The notes beneath the pieces were generated by a model that did not search any database, was not told the origin of the DNA, and saw only the letters and a list, made by a program, of their open reading frames with translations. DNA of 64,000 bases. It comes from Chloroflexota bacterium (lineage in GTDB: Bacteria > Chloroflexota > Anaerolineae > Anaerolineales > Anaerolineaceae). Below, piece after piece: positions 36,344 through 45,338 of the stretch. Position 1 is the first letter of the stretch; each line of letters starts with the position of its first letter. A program made the position numbers and the translations under genes. The DNA lies in contig JAKPNN010000003.1 of assembly GCA_029548365.1 (NCBI GenBank), forward strand, positions 82,477-146,476, written 5' to 3'.

Positions 36344-36437
36344 GGGAGTGGTCAGGTCCCGGTGGGCCTCCCGGTCTTCAAAATCGGTGTCGGGTCGCTT
36401 GGCGAGCCGTGGTGGGTTCGACTCCCATCCATTCCCG
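36344..36437 (+). tRNA. selC: tRNA-Sec (anticodon TCA)
   Basis: A 94-base selenocysteine tRNA that decodes UGA with SelB. The acceptor stem has 8 bp (GGGAGTGG with CCATTCCC) and G73 follows. The D stem has 6 bp (AGGTCC/GGGCCT) with a 4-base loop, a hallmark of tRNA-Sec. The anticodon loop CTTCAAA carries TCA at 36378-36380. A long variable arm (stem around CGGGTCGC/GCGAGCCG, one mismatch) and a T arm with GGTTCGACTC complete the cloverleaf. CCA is not encoded. It has its own promoter and terminator. No selA, selB or selD gene is in the window. Confidence 0.93.
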
Positions 36438-36447
36438 TCTTGTAAAG

Positions 36448-36473
36448 AGGCCTTCCAAATACAAGGCCTTTTT
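36448..36473 (+). terminator. Terminator of selC
   Basis: Stem AGGCCTT/AAGGCCT with an 8-base loop, then TTTTT, 11 bases after the tRNA. Confidence 0.85.
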
Positions 36474-36679
36474 GCATCAATGGCACCCTAAAAACATAAG
36501 AGCAAACGAGGTCACATGCTTATGGTGTTAGAGCAGCCATTTGCCCGGTGAACAACACCGAACGGCGAAAATTAATGCAATCGTGGAGTGCTATTTCTAC
36601 ATGCAAAAATACAGTAAATTGATACCGCATGTTAACATGATGACACTTTCTTGAGATTGAGTCAAACTCTATTTATTCT
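36474..36679. other. Intergenic region before the HELQH gene
   Basis: About 200 bases without a supported gene. It contains the perfect 12-base palindrome CATGTTAACATG at 36628-36639, 40 bases before the next start codon, which could be an operator. No ribosome site is obvious before 36680. Confidence 0.35.
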
Positions 36680-38728
36680 ATGCGAAACCAATCCTCACGG
36701 TTCCCCATTATTCTGACCATCATTCTACTTCTGGCCCTGTGCTGCCTGTGTATCTCACTGGTCATCTTCGCCAGCGGTTCGATCATCCTTGCCCTGCCAA
36801 CCACACCGGCTGTGGATCCGCCAACCGTCTTTGAACAACCCCTGGCAGACCTGATTCTACCCACCCTGACTGCATCACCAACAGGCCAGGTGATCTCAAC
36901 CCCAGGAACTGACATTGGGGAGAAGATTGACACCCTCGAGGTCCTTAAAGCAGCAAACGTTCCCATCAACGATCCGATCCTGCTGGCTGAGCAACTGGGC
37001 GGAAAAATGAATATCTCGCGCACCTTCCCAGACCCCAACGCTCCCTATCAGGTCGGTGATTCAAAGGCGTTTTGGGTGACGAATGTCGACACTCGGCAGA
37101 ATTTCCAGGTGATTGCCACACTCCGATATCTTGGTGAGCATACCTATTTTTGGATTGAGGACAATGTCGCCTACGAGCCTGCAGATTTAGTGCAACTGGG
37201 TGATACCTTTGACCAGGAAATCTACCCCACAACCCGCGCGTTCTTCGGCAGCGAATGGACACCAGGCATCGATCACGACCCGCGCATTCACATCCTGTTT
37301 GCCCGCAATTTAGGCGAATTTTTGGCTGGTTATTATTCATCTGCTGACGAACTGCACCCCGATGCGCATCAGTTTTCTAACGCCCACGAAATGTTTTTAA
37401 TCAATGCCGACAATATGAGACTGTGGCATGACAGCATTTACAGCACCCTTGCCCACGAACTCCAACACATGATCCACTGGCACATCGATAAAAATGAAGA
37501 GACCTGGCTGAACGAGGGTTTTTCGATGTTGGCAGAACTTATCAATGGGTATGATCCTGGCGGCTTTGACCGGCAATATATCCAGAACACTGACCTGCAA
37601 TTAACCGACTGGGGCTCAAGCATCGGCAGTAACGGACCCCATTACGGCGCCGCCATGCTCTTCACCACCTATTTTTATGACCGCTTTGGCGCTACAGCGA
37701 CTCAGAAGCTGGTAGCTGAGCAGAAAAATGGGCTTGAGGGCATTGACGTCGTCCTGCAAGAGCTCGATGTAACCGATCCGCTCACGGGTGAACCCCTCAC
37801 CGCGGAGGATGTTTTCGCGGATTGGGCAGTTGCCAACCTGCTTGGTGACCCGGGCATCAGCGATGGACGCTATTACTACAACGTCTACCCGCAGGCGCCT
37901 CAGGCAGCCCCCTCCACCCATATCACCGCCTGCCCGACCGGACCGCTCACTTACCATGTGGCACAATTTGGCGTTGATGCCATCAAAATCTCCTGCCCCG
38001 GCGACCTGACCCTCTCGTTTGCTGGTGAAACTACCACAAATCTGCTGCCCATCACTCCCTACTCAGGCAGCTCCTTTTTCTGGTCCAACACAGGGGACCA
38101 ATCCAATATGAGCCTTAAACGGGTGTTTGACCTCACAGAGGTCAGCGGCCCGGTCAATATGACCTATCAAACCTGGTATGACATCGAATTGGATTACGAT
38201 TATGTCTTTGTCTCGGCTTCTATCGATGGTACCAGCTGGCAAATCCTGAACAGCACTTCCTGTACCATGAACAACCCTTCTGGAAACAGCTATGGTTGCG
38301 GCTTGACTGGCGCTTCAGACGGCTGGCAGTTGGAGAAGGTTGACCTGACGCCTTTCGCCGGGAAGCTCATCAGCCTCCGCTTTGATTACATAACGGATGC
38401 TGCCGTCAATGGCAATGGTTTCGCCCTGGACGACATTCACATCGATGCCATCAATTATTTCACCAATTTTGAAGTCGATGATGGTGGTTGGCATGGGGAG
38501 GGTTTTGTGCGCATCCAGAATGCCCTGCCGCAATCTTTCAGGGTGACGATGATAACTTATGGAAAACAGGTCCATGTGGTTCCACTGGAATTGGACGAAA
38601 ATAATCAGTTTGAAGTTGATATCAACCTCGGTCAGGACATCGAATCGATGATCCTGGTGATCAGTGGAACCACGCCCTATACACGGCAGCGGGCTGTGTA
38701 TCAGGTTGGGGTCGAACCCTTACGATAA
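36680..38728 (+). CDS. Secreted/membrane-anchored HExxH metallopeptidase-like protein
   Basis: A 682-residue protein with an N-terminal anchor (about residues 9-36, containing CCLCISLVIF) and a long extracytoplasmic part. HELQHMIHWHIDKNEETWLNE (about residues 257-277, HELQH at its start) combines HExxH with a downstream N-E typical of gluzincin-type zinc proteases, and a following FSMLAELINGYDPGGF. The C-terminal 270 residues are beta-rich (jelly-roll-like; WQLEKVDLTPFAGK and NGFALDDIHID) as in immune inhibitor A-type M6 peptidases. The specificity is unknown. The anchor resembles that of the protein at 1522-2943. Confidence 0.8.
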   Translation: MRNQSSRFPIILTIILLLALCCLCISLVIFASGSIILALPTTPAVDPPTVFEQPLADLILPTLTASPTGQVISTPGTDIGEKIDTLEVLKAANVPINDPILLAEQLGGKMNISRTFPDPNAPYQVGDSKAFWVTNVDTRQNFQVIATLRYLGEHTYFWIEDNVAYEPADLVQLGDTFDQEIYPTTRAFFGSEWTPGIDHDPRIHILFARNLGEFLAGYYSSADELHPDAHQFSNAHEMFLINADNMRLWHDSIYSTLAHELQHMIHWHIDKNEETWLNEGFSMLAELINGYDPGGFDRQYIQNTDLQLTDWGSSIGSNGPHYGAAMLFTTYFYDRFGATATQKLVAEQKNGLEGIDVVLQELDVTDPLTGEPLTAEDVFADWAVANLLGDPGISDGRYYYNVYPQAPQAAPSTHITACPTGPLTYHVAQFGVDAIKISCPGDLTLSFAGETTTNLLPITPYSGSSFFWSNTGDQSNMSLKRVFDLTEVSGPVNMTYQTWYDIELDYDYVFVSASIDGTSWQILNSTSCTMNNPSGNSYGCGLTGASDGWQLEKVDLTPFAGKLISLRFDYITDAAVNGNGFALDDIHIDAINYFTNFEVDDGGWHGEGFVRIQNALPQSFRVTMITYGKQVHVVPLELDENNQFEVDINLGQDIESMILVISGTTPYTRQRAVYQVGVEPLR

Positions 38729-38839
38729 TTGCAGGCCTTCTTTTGCCGCCATCTGTTGACCATCAACCCGATTGAAAAAACCTGGAAACCCTCGTCAAAG
38801 TCAATACCACCCAGGCGACCAACCTCTAGGAAGTCTCTC

Positions 38840-40663
38840 ATGACATCAAAACCCAAACAAATTGAACCCAAACCAATGCTCACCCCCTGGACTTCAGACG
38901 TAGATCCCCATCTACCCCATCCCGAATACCCGCGACCGCAGATGGTTCGCGAGCATTGGCAAAACCTGAACGGTCTATGGCATTACCAGATCACCCGGAA
39001 ATCCGCCCCCCCACCTGAAGCCTTTGCCGGGCAAATCCTGGTGCCCTTCCCCATCGAAAGCGCCCTGTCGGGCGTCAGGCGCCAACTCGGCTCCGATGAA
39101 GAGCTGTGGTATCAGCGTCAGTTTACGGTCGATCCTGCATGGCTAACCGGTCGAACACTGCTCCATTTTGGGGCTGTGGACTGGCATTGCAGGGTTTATG
39201 TTAACGGCAAAACCATCGGGGAGCATGTCGGCGGTTACGACCCTTTTTCTTTCGATATCACCGATGCATTGATCAAAGAAGAAAACACCCTCCTCATCTG
39301 GGTCAGTGACCCAACGGATACTCAACCCATTCAGCGCGGTAAGCAGGTGCGTAAACCGGGATTTATTTGGTACAGCGCCCATTCCGGCATCTGGCAAACG
39401 GTCTGGCTGGAAAGTGTGCCCCAAACTTATCTCGAATCATTCAGGATCACCCCGGATATTGATCAGGAATGGGTGACGATTGAAGCACTTATCGCCAATC
39501 ACGTTCAGGGCTGCGCGCTGCATGCCCGTGTGTTTGATCAGGGCAAGCAAGTGGCTCAAGGCAGTTCACCCGGGGATAAACCGCTCCGCCTCCCCATGCC
39601 GGATGCGAATTTGTGGTCTCCCGACGACCCACATCTGTACGACCTGGAACTGAGCCTCCAATACCAGGATCAAGAGATCGATCACGTACGCAGTTATTTT
39701 GGTATGCGGAAATTTAGCCTCGCCAGGGATGCCCGGGGCGTATTGCGCTTTTGCCTGAACAATCAACCCCTGTTCCTGTACGGACCGCTGGACCAGGGCT
39801 ACTGGCCGGATGGCCTGTGCACCCCACCGACGGACGCCGCCATCCAGTGGGAGATCAACTTCATCAAGGATGCCGGGTTTAATATGCTCAGAAAACACAT
39901 CAAAGTGGAATCTGCACGCTATTACTACCATTGTGATCAAGTCGGCATCATCGTCTGGCAGGATATGGTCAGCGGCGGCATCAGCCCCAAGCCCATCTGG
40001 TTCTTGTTTGCGCCGCAATTCAACGCCCTACGTGACACCCGTTGTTACTGGCGTTTGGGTCGCTCCGGGCAAGAAAACCGGGATCAATTCAAACTGGAAT
40101 ATCAACGGATGATCTCCGCATTGTTCAACACGGTTTCGATTGCAATTTGGTGTCCTTTTAATGAGGGCTGGGGCCAGTTCGATGCAGCAAACATCGCTGA
40201 CTGGACCAAAACGGTGGATCCTTCCCGCCTGGTGGATCACGCCAGCGGCTGGTTTGACCAGGGTGCCAGCGATTTTAAAAGCGAGCATGTTTACTTCAAA
40301 CCGCTCCCCGACCCCCAACCCGATCCGCTTCGGGCCTGGGTGCTTTCGGAGTTTGGCGGCTACAGCCTGAATCTGCCGGAACACACCTGGAACCCCAGGA
40401 AAGACTTCGGTTATAAAAAGTTTATGGATTCCCGGGCGCTCACCCAGGGTTATGTCGAATTACTGGAAAAACAGCTCATTCCCTGGATTAATGCGGGATT
40501 ATCTGCTGCAGTTTACACACAAACCACCGATGTGGAAACGGAAGTCAATGGCTTTCTGACCTATGACCGCAAGGTGCTGAAAATGGACCTTCAGGAAATT
40601 GCTGCTGTCCATCATCGATTAATGCTGGCCAGTATCAACTCAGTTGAAATCGAAAACGAATGA
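38840..40663 (+). CDS. Glycoside hydrolase family 2 protein (beta-galactosidase/glucuronidase type)
   Basis: A 607-residue GH2 enzyme without signal peptide. The start at 38840 has AGGAAG eight bases upstream. The N-terminal sugar-binding jelly-roll includes LHFGAVDWHCRVYVNGK, then an Ig-like domain, then the TIM barrel. The acid/base glutamate is E442 in PFNEGWGQFD and the nucleophile E504 in VLSEFGG. GH2 enzymes remove terminal beta-linked hexoses or hexuronic acids; the sugar here is not known. It is 111 bases after the protease gene and may share its transcript. Confidence 0.9.
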   Translation: MTSKPKQIEPKPMLTPWTSDVDPHLPHPEYPRPQMVREHWQNLNGLWHYQITRKSAPPPEAFAGQILVPFPIESALSGVRRQLGSDEELWYQRQFTVDPAWLTGRTLLHFGAVDWHCRVYVNGKTIGEHVGGYDPFSFDITDALIKEENTLLIWVSDPTDTQPIQRGKQVRKPGFIWYSAHSGIWQTVWLESVPQTYLESFRITPDIDQEWVTIEALIANHVQGCALHARVFDQGKQVAQGSSPGDKPLRLPMPDANLWSPDDPHLYDLELSLQYQDQEIDHVRSYFGMRKFSLARDARGVLRFCLNNQPLFLYGPLDQGYWPDGLCTPPTDAAIQWEINFIKDAGFNMLRKHIKVESARYYYHCDQVGIIVWQDMVSGGISPKPIWFLFAPQFNALRDTRCYWRLGRSGQENRDQFKLEYQRMISALFNTVSIAIWCPFNEGWGQFDAANIADWTKTVDPSRLVDHASGWFDQGASDFKSEHVYFKPLPDPQPDPLRAWVLSEFGGYSLNLPEHTWNPRKDFGYKKFMDSRALTQGYVELLEKQLIPWINAGLSAAVYTQTTDVETEVNGFLTYDRKVLKMDLQEIAAVHHRLMLASINSVEIENE

Positions 40664-40768
40664 TGTTCATCGAATCATGCTTCAGACTACAATAGCCAGC
40701 TTTGCTCGTAAGGTAGCCGCGCTAAATGGATATTGCATGACATGTTTTTAATCTAAGCGGAGCTTATA

Positions 40769-41104
40769 TTAGACCGAGCCAACAGCATCGATCAGGTCGT
40801 CATAAACCGTAAAATGCGGCCCAATCCCAACCAGGTCCATCGATTCACGGATGCGTTCATCCATGTTCACCAGGATCAATTCACCACGATTACTCTTTTT
40901 AACTTCCTTCTGAACCCGAATCAATGCCCACCAACCGGCACTGGAAACAAAGCTCACATCTTGCATATCAATGATGATATTGTATTGACCCTTTTCAATT
41001 AATTGGTTCAAGGCTTCCTCAAGCTCAGGCGCTGTGTAACTATCTACACGGCCGCTGGTTGTCAATACGGTACTGCGTTTGTATTCAGTAATATTAAAAT
41101 CCAT
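40769..41104 (-). CDS. STAS-domain anti-anti-sigma factor (SpoIIAA/RsbV-like)
   Basis: A 111-residue single STAS domain of the type that binds anti-sigma-factor kinases. IIIDMQDVSFVSSAGWWAL holds the phosphorylatable serine region (D-x-S-x2-S-S-A-G). The start at 41104 is preferred since the upstream ATG lies inside the GGAG site (ATGGAGAAAAAAATG). No partner kinase or sigma gene is adjacent. It has a clear promoter and stands alone. Confidence 0.88.
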   Translation of the reverse strand: MDFNITEYKRSTVLTTSGRVDSYTAPELEEALNQLIEKGQYNIIIDMQDVSFVSSAGWWALIRVQKEVKKSNRGELILVNMDERIRESMDLVGIGPHFTVYDDLIDAVGSV

Positions 41105-41143
41105 TTTTTTCTCCATTTAACTCGAGGATTATTTCTTGATCCA

Positions 41144-41171
41144 ATTATATCCGATATCTGCTTACTGACAA
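41144..41171 (-). promoter_or_regulatory. Promoter of the STAS gene
   Basis: On the minus strand TTGTCA and TATAAT are separated by 16 bases, about 40 bases upstream of the start. Confidence 0.7.
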
Positions 41172-41254
41172 TAATTTTCAACAATTACCCCGGCTGAGCT
41201 TTTTTCTGCATAAGTTCAACACCGCAGCCTTTTTGGTGCATTGATTCTCTTGGG

Positions 41255-41260
41255 TATAAT
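41255..41260 (+). promoter_or_regulatory. -10 box immediately upstream of miaB (leaderless)
   Basis: A consensus TATAAT ends eight bases before the miaB ATG at 41269. With TTGGTG 16 bases upstream as a weak -35, transcription would begin at the start codon. Confidence 0.55.
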
Positions 41261-41268
41261 AAACGGCT

Positions 41269-42585
41269 ATGAAATATCATATTTGGACAGAAGGCTGCCA
41301 GATGAATGTGGCAGATTCACACCGGCTGGCCTCTGCATTGGAGCAGTTGGGATACGAACCCACCCGCCAACCGGACCATGCCGATGTCATCGTGTTAAAT
41401 ACCTGTGTGGTTCGCCAGAGCGCTGAGGATAAAGCCATCGGGCGGCTCAGCTCTTTGCGTCCTTTAAAGGATCGCAATCCAAACCTGGTGATTAACCTGA
41501 TGGGCTGCCTGATCGGCGTACGTGGCAACCAGAAGATCCTGGAGCGCTTCCCCTGGGTGGACGTTGTTTCACCACCTTCGGACCCTGAACCGCTGATACG
41601 CTACCTGATTGAGCGCTCCGCCAAACAAACCAGCCAAATCAACCAGTCTCAGATCAACGCCCTTCTCGACGGTGATATCATCCTCCCCAAAGCAGATCAG
41701 GGCAAGCTGGTTTCAGCTTTTATTCCTATCGTTTATGGATGTTCTCACGCCTGTACCTATTGTATCATCCCGTCTAAACGCGGCATCGAACACTCTCGCC
41801 CCTATGACGAGATCCTGAATGAGGTCACCAGTTTTGCCCGCCAGGGTATCAAGGAAATCACACTGTTAGGCCAAATCGTGGATCGATATGGCCTCGACCT
41901 GCCAGAACCCACCACCCTGGCTGCCTTATTGCACGCCCTGCACGAGATCGAAGGCATCAAGCGCATTCGTTTTCTAACCTCACACCCCAATTGGATGACC
42001 GATGAATTGTTAGACGCTGTGCAAACACTGCCCAAGGTTTGCCCGCACATTGAGGTGCCAATCCAGGCCGGGGATGATGTCATCCTGAAAGCCATGCGGC
42101 GAGGTTATACCGTCGACGCTTACCGCAACCTGATCGCCAGGATTCGCCAGCACATCCCTGATGTTGCCATTGCTACCGATATCATTGTTGGTTTTCCCGG
42201 TGAGACCCCTGAACAATTCGACAACACCTATGCCCTGCTGGCTGATCTGCGCATGGATGTGGCGCACCTGGCACGCTATTCACCGCGTGACAGCACCTTT
42301 TCTGCCCGCAAGCTCGTGGATGATGTGCCTGATGCCGAAAAAATGCGCCGCTTTCGCGAACTCGAGACATTGCAAGAGGAAATCGCCAGTGAAATTAACG
42401 CCTGCTTGCTGGGGAAGACGGTGAATGTGCTGTTTGAAGCCCAAAAGCGCGGGCGCTGGCGCGGCCGCACGCCCACTAATAAACTGGTTTTTGTGGATAG
42501 CCCACATGACTTGCTGGGTCAGGAAAGATCCGTCACAATCGAATGGACAGGCCCCTGGTCGCTGATCGGAACCCTTACACCATAA
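41269..42585 (+). CDS. miaB: MiaB-family tRNA methylthiotransferase
   Basis: A 438-residue radical SAM methylthiotransferase. The N-terminal UPF0004 domain has its three cluster cysteines in EGCQMN, NTCVVR and MGCLIG. The radical SAM motif is CSHACTYC (C-x3-C-x2-C) after IPIVYG. A C-terminal TRAM-like domain follows (VLFEAQKRGRWRGRTPTN). MiaB adds the 2-methylthio group to isopentenyl-adenosine 37 of tRNAs; the GCQMN start and IPSKRG block fit MiaB better than RimO or MtaB, though subgrouping is not certain. The transcript is probably leaderless. Confidence 0.9.
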   Translation: MKYHIWTEGCQMNVADSHRLASALEQLGYEPTRQPDHADVIVLNTCVVRQSAEDKAIGRLSSLRPLKDRNPNLVINLMGCLIGVRGNQKILERFPWVDVVSPPSDPEPLIRYLIERSAKQTSQINQSQINALLDGDIILPKADQGKLVSAFIPIVYGCSHACTYCIIPSKRGIEHSRPYDEILNEVTSFARQGIKEITLLGQIVDRYGLDLPEPTTLAALLHALHEIEGIKRIRFLTSHPNWMTDELLDAVQTLPKVCPHIEVPIQAGDDVILKAMRRGYTVDAYRNLIARIRQHIPDVAIATDIIVGFPGETPEQFDNTYALLADLRMDVAHLARYSPRDSTFSARKLVDDVPDAEKMRRFRELETLQEEIASEINACLLGKTVNVLFEAQKRGRWRGRTPTNKLVFVDSPHDLLGQERSVTIEWTGPWSLIGTLTP

Positions 42586-42646
42586 GCTCGATTGTCGACG
42601 GAAAAATTAAATTGTCGCTTGAGTGATTACCGCTGTGTCACCCGCC

Positions 42647-43345
42647 TTAATCCGGGGACATATTTTTATTGTCAAATTCGCACAGGTCTTGAATCGGACA
42701 GCGGTAACAATGCCATTTGCGCGCACCACACACCTCTCGCCCCAAACGGATCAGATTCAAATGCAAATCATAATACGCTTCCTCCGGGATGCGCCCTTCA
42801 AGGTAAGGATGGGCTTTTTCCACACTCATTTTTGATGGTCGCAACCCGATCCTCCCGGTCACCCGGTAAATATGCGTATCAACCGGGAAGGCCGGAATTC
42901 CCATGGCGAATTGCAGGACGATTGCTGCGGTTTTAGGGCCAACTCCATTAAGTGAAGTTAACCATTCTCGGGCTTCGTCTCTGGACATTGCATTTAAAAA
43001 CTCAAGGCTAATCTCGCCATGATTGTGTTCAGCGATAACTTGCAATGCATTCTGAATACAGGGCCCTTTTTGATTGGCCAGCCCAGCCGGTCGGATCGCG
43101 TCAATAACATCATCCGTTTTGGCAGTCATCACTGACTGCCAGTCCGGGAAGGCTGCTTTTAATGCGTAAAAGGCAACATCCCGGTTGGTGTCATTGGTGT
43201 TCTGAGACAAAATTGTCGAAACCAGCTCGTCGATTGCGGGAAGGGGTTCACGCCATTCCGGCGCTCCAAAGGCATCAATCAATGCCGCCCTGATCTGGCT
43301 GACCCAGCTTTGATATTCCCCAAAAGTTCTCTCCATCATGTCCAC
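42647..43345 (-). CDS. nth: Endonuclease III-like DNA glycosylase/AP lyase
   Basis: A 232-residue helix-hairpin-helix GPD protein that removes oxidised pyrimidines. The hairpin is LNGVGPKTAAIVL, followed by PVDTHIYRVTGRIGL with the catalytic aspartate. The usual lysine position in the HhH is occupied here by K in GPKTAA. The 4Fe-4S cluster motif C-x6-C-x2-C-x5-C is intact (VCGARKWHCYRCPIQDLC). The start is within the asparaginase gene end (10-base overlap); an ATG at 43336 is an alternative. It is the last gene of a three-gene operon. Confidence 0.9.
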   Translation of the reverse strand: MDMMERTFGEYQSWVSQIRAALIDAFGAPEWREPLPAIDELVSTILSQNTNDTNRDVAFYALKAAFPDWQSVMTAKTDDVIDAIRPAGLANQKGPCIQNALQVIAEHNHGEISLEFLNAMSRDEAREWLTSLNGVGPKTAAIVLQFAMGIPAFPVDTHIYRVTGRIGLRPSKMSVEKAHPYLEGRIPEEAYYDLHLNLIRLGREVCGARKWHCYRCPIQDLCEFDNKNMSPD

Positions 43346-44397
43346 ATTTTCCTAAAATCAGGGTACGAAAACACGGGGCGCACCTCGCCAACCTGAATGT
43401 CGCGCCAGTTTTTAATCGGGATATTGCCATAGGCGCTCAAACTTTCGATCTCTGTTTTGCTCAGAACGCCCATCGCTTTCAGCAGTGTCAGTGCTACCGA
43501 TGAGCGCCCCCGGCTGCGACCATCGCCATCCGAAATTTTGATCGCAATCCCAATCCCCGGCGCTTCCTTGGCAATTACATCCGGCATCACGCCAATAATT
43601 TGGTAACCCTCTGCGCCGCCCTTTGCGAACAGCTTCCCAGCCCCAACCGACATCAACTTGGTATCAAATAGGTCCGGACCGGCAATCATCAGGGGGTTGC
43701 TGATCATGGCAGATGTGATTGCCCGGCAGGCCTGTACCCGGCTTTCTTCCATCCCCTCTGGCTCAGCCAGGCTGGCAACCACCTGCGCCATATTCAACAT
43801 GGGCACGCCATACACTGGCGCCGAACAGCCATCAATCCCCAGCGGCATTTGCGCTGGCTCCATCCCCAGCATTTCGCCTAGCGTCTCTCTGATATCCACC
43901 TGGACTGGATGTGCCGGGTCAAGGTAATCCGTCAGCGGGTAGCCCTTCAGGCGGGCGTAAGCCAGCATGCCGGTGTGCTTACCGGAACAATTATGGTTCA
44001 ACGCGGTCGGTTGTTTCCCCGCCAGTTTCATTTCATCGCGTGTAGCTGGGTCGAAAGGCCAGTGAACGCCGCAAGCCAGGTCAGCTTCGGTGATCCCAAT
44101 TTTTTGGTGCATCTTTGCCAATACTGATGTGTGTTGAACGGTTCCCACGTGGGATGCACACATGATGGCAACTTCTTCACTAGTGAATCCAAAAGCTTCC
44201 GCACCGCCATCCTCAACAAACCGTAATGCCTGAAAGGGTTTCAATGAGCTGCGAGGAAAAGTCATTAAATTTGGATCACCTGCGTGGGCCAGCAAATGCC
44301 CCTTACTATCCACCACGCAAAATGCGCCGTAATGAATTGATTCCACAATTTCACCCCTGGTCACTTCAACCAGTGGCACATAATTAGGCGCTTGCAT
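43336..44397 (-). CDS. Asparaginase II-family protein (rhizobial type)
   Basis: A 353-residue protein of the Asparaginase_II family, unrelated to E. coli AnsB. Diagnostic blocks are VPLVEVTRGEIVES at the start, FPRSSLKPFQALRFVEDG, NHNCSGKHTGMLAYAR and GIDGCSAPVYGVPM. These carry the serine, lysine and cysteine residues described for the Rhizobium etli enzyme. It should deamidate asparagine to aspartate in the cytoplasm. It overlaps the upstream metallo-hydrolase gene by 14 bases. Confidence 0.9.
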   Translation of the reverse strand: MQAPNYVPLVEVTRGEIVESIHYGAFCVVDSKGHLLAHAGDPNLMTFPRSSLKPFQALRFVEDGGAEAFGFTSEEVAIMCASHVGTVQHTSVLAKMHQKIGITEADLACGVHWPFDPATRDEMKLAGKQPTALNHNCSGKHTGMLAYARLKGYPLTDYLDPAHPVQVDIRETLGEMLGMEPAQMPLGIDGCSAPVYGVPMLNMAQVVASLAEPEGMEESRVQACRAITSAMISNPLMIAGPDLFDTKLMSVGAGKLFAKGGAEGYQIIGVMPDVIAKEAPGIGIAIKISDGDGRSRGRSSVALTLLKAMGVLSKTEIESLSAYGNIPIKNWRDIQVGEVRPVFSYPDFRKMWT

Positions 44398-45250
44398 TAC
44401 TGTCTCCTTTACCCTGATCTGTCTTAATACGTTTTATCAATTGGTTTAACTCGCCGACCAATCGTTTTTGGTATTCTTCTTCTAGATGGCTGTCAACATT
44501 GAAGAATTTTAATAATTTGATGGATTCCTGTTCAACCCTTCTGTCAGGGTCCTCCATCATCAGCAACTCGCTCACAATGCTTTTCAGACTCTGAAGGAAT
44601 TTAATCATATTTTCAACAGATTCCTGAGAAACAATCCCGTCCCGACCGCTGATCATTAGATGATATTTAAAGAAATCCGAACTTAACCACGTCAGTTCTT
44701 CAATCCAACGGTCAATTGAGCACCATGATAGAAAAGGCGGTTGATTGACCACCACACTGTCTCCAACAAAAATCACCTTTTCTGCATCGTATTTCACCCA
44801 GCTAGCGGCCATATGTGCTCCTGGGTGGTGTGACACAGCGACCGGCTGTTCACCCCAATACAGGTTCACCTGCCTTGAATAACTTAAATCCGGTAAGCAC
44901 CAGCGAGTGGTCTGGGGCGCGTCATGCAGTTCAGGTTGCGATTCAGATAACTTTTCTAACGGGCGGTTAGCACTCGGCAGGTTATGAATAATTTCAAGGG
45001 CATTTTCCTGCACCAGGATAGGCGCGTCAATCAGCGGCGCGCTCATCAACCGATCCAGGTGGGTGTCCAGCAAAACAATGACCTGCGCAACCCCGAAACC
45101 CAATTTGATCAGCTTCTGCCGCCAGGTCTTCCGCTCATCAGCCTTGCTCGGACTGTCAATGATTAATAGCCCGTGTGGCAATTTCAACGCTGCAGTCACA
45201 ATGCCTGTGAAACTCTCTTCGATAAATACTTGGTTGGCGATTTCCTCCAT
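44384..45250 (-). CDS. MBL-fold metallo-hydrolase-like protein with altered metal site
   Basis: A 288-residue protein of metallo-beta-lactamase fold. The pattern is recognisable: GLLIIDSPS, LLDTHLDRLMSAPL where HxHxDH is expected, HHPGAHMAAS for the next histidine, and VIFVGDSVVV for the bridging aspartate. The first motif is degenerate (only D-T-H-x-D remains), so metal binding may be partial. The C-terminal 70 residues are helical. It heads the operon with asparaginase and nth. No substrate can be proposed. Confidence 0.7.
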   Translation of the reverse strand: MEEIANQVFIEESFTGIVTAALKLPHGLLIIDSPSKADERKTWRQKLIKLGFGVAQVIVLLDTHLDRLMSAPLIDAPILVQENALEIIHNLPSANRPLEKLSESQPELHDAPQTTRWCLPDLSYSRQVNLYWGEQPVAVSHHPGAHMAASWVKYDAEKVIFVGDSVVVNQPPFLSWCSIDRWIEELTWLSSDFFKYHLMISGRDGIVSQESVENMIKFLQSLKSIVSELLMMEDPDRRVEQESIKLLKFFNVDSHLEEEYQKRLVGELNQLIKRIKTDQGKGDSNASA

Positions 45251-45338
45251 AGCGTCGTCATCCCTTTGTTAAAAATTTTACTAAAATAGTACTTGCATTA
45301 TACGATTAAACAACCAGCCTGAATTGTGTTTTTTATCA

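Noticed and set aside
36344..36437. Assigning the long-armed tRNA to Ser or Leu
   Set aside because: The anticodon is TCA, the acceptor stem has 8 bp and the D stem 6 bp, which fit tRNA-Sec only.
36474..36679. Riboswitch or small RNA in the selC-protease gap
   Set aside because: Only a 12-base palindrome and weak repeats are visible; no known riboswitch core could be recognised.
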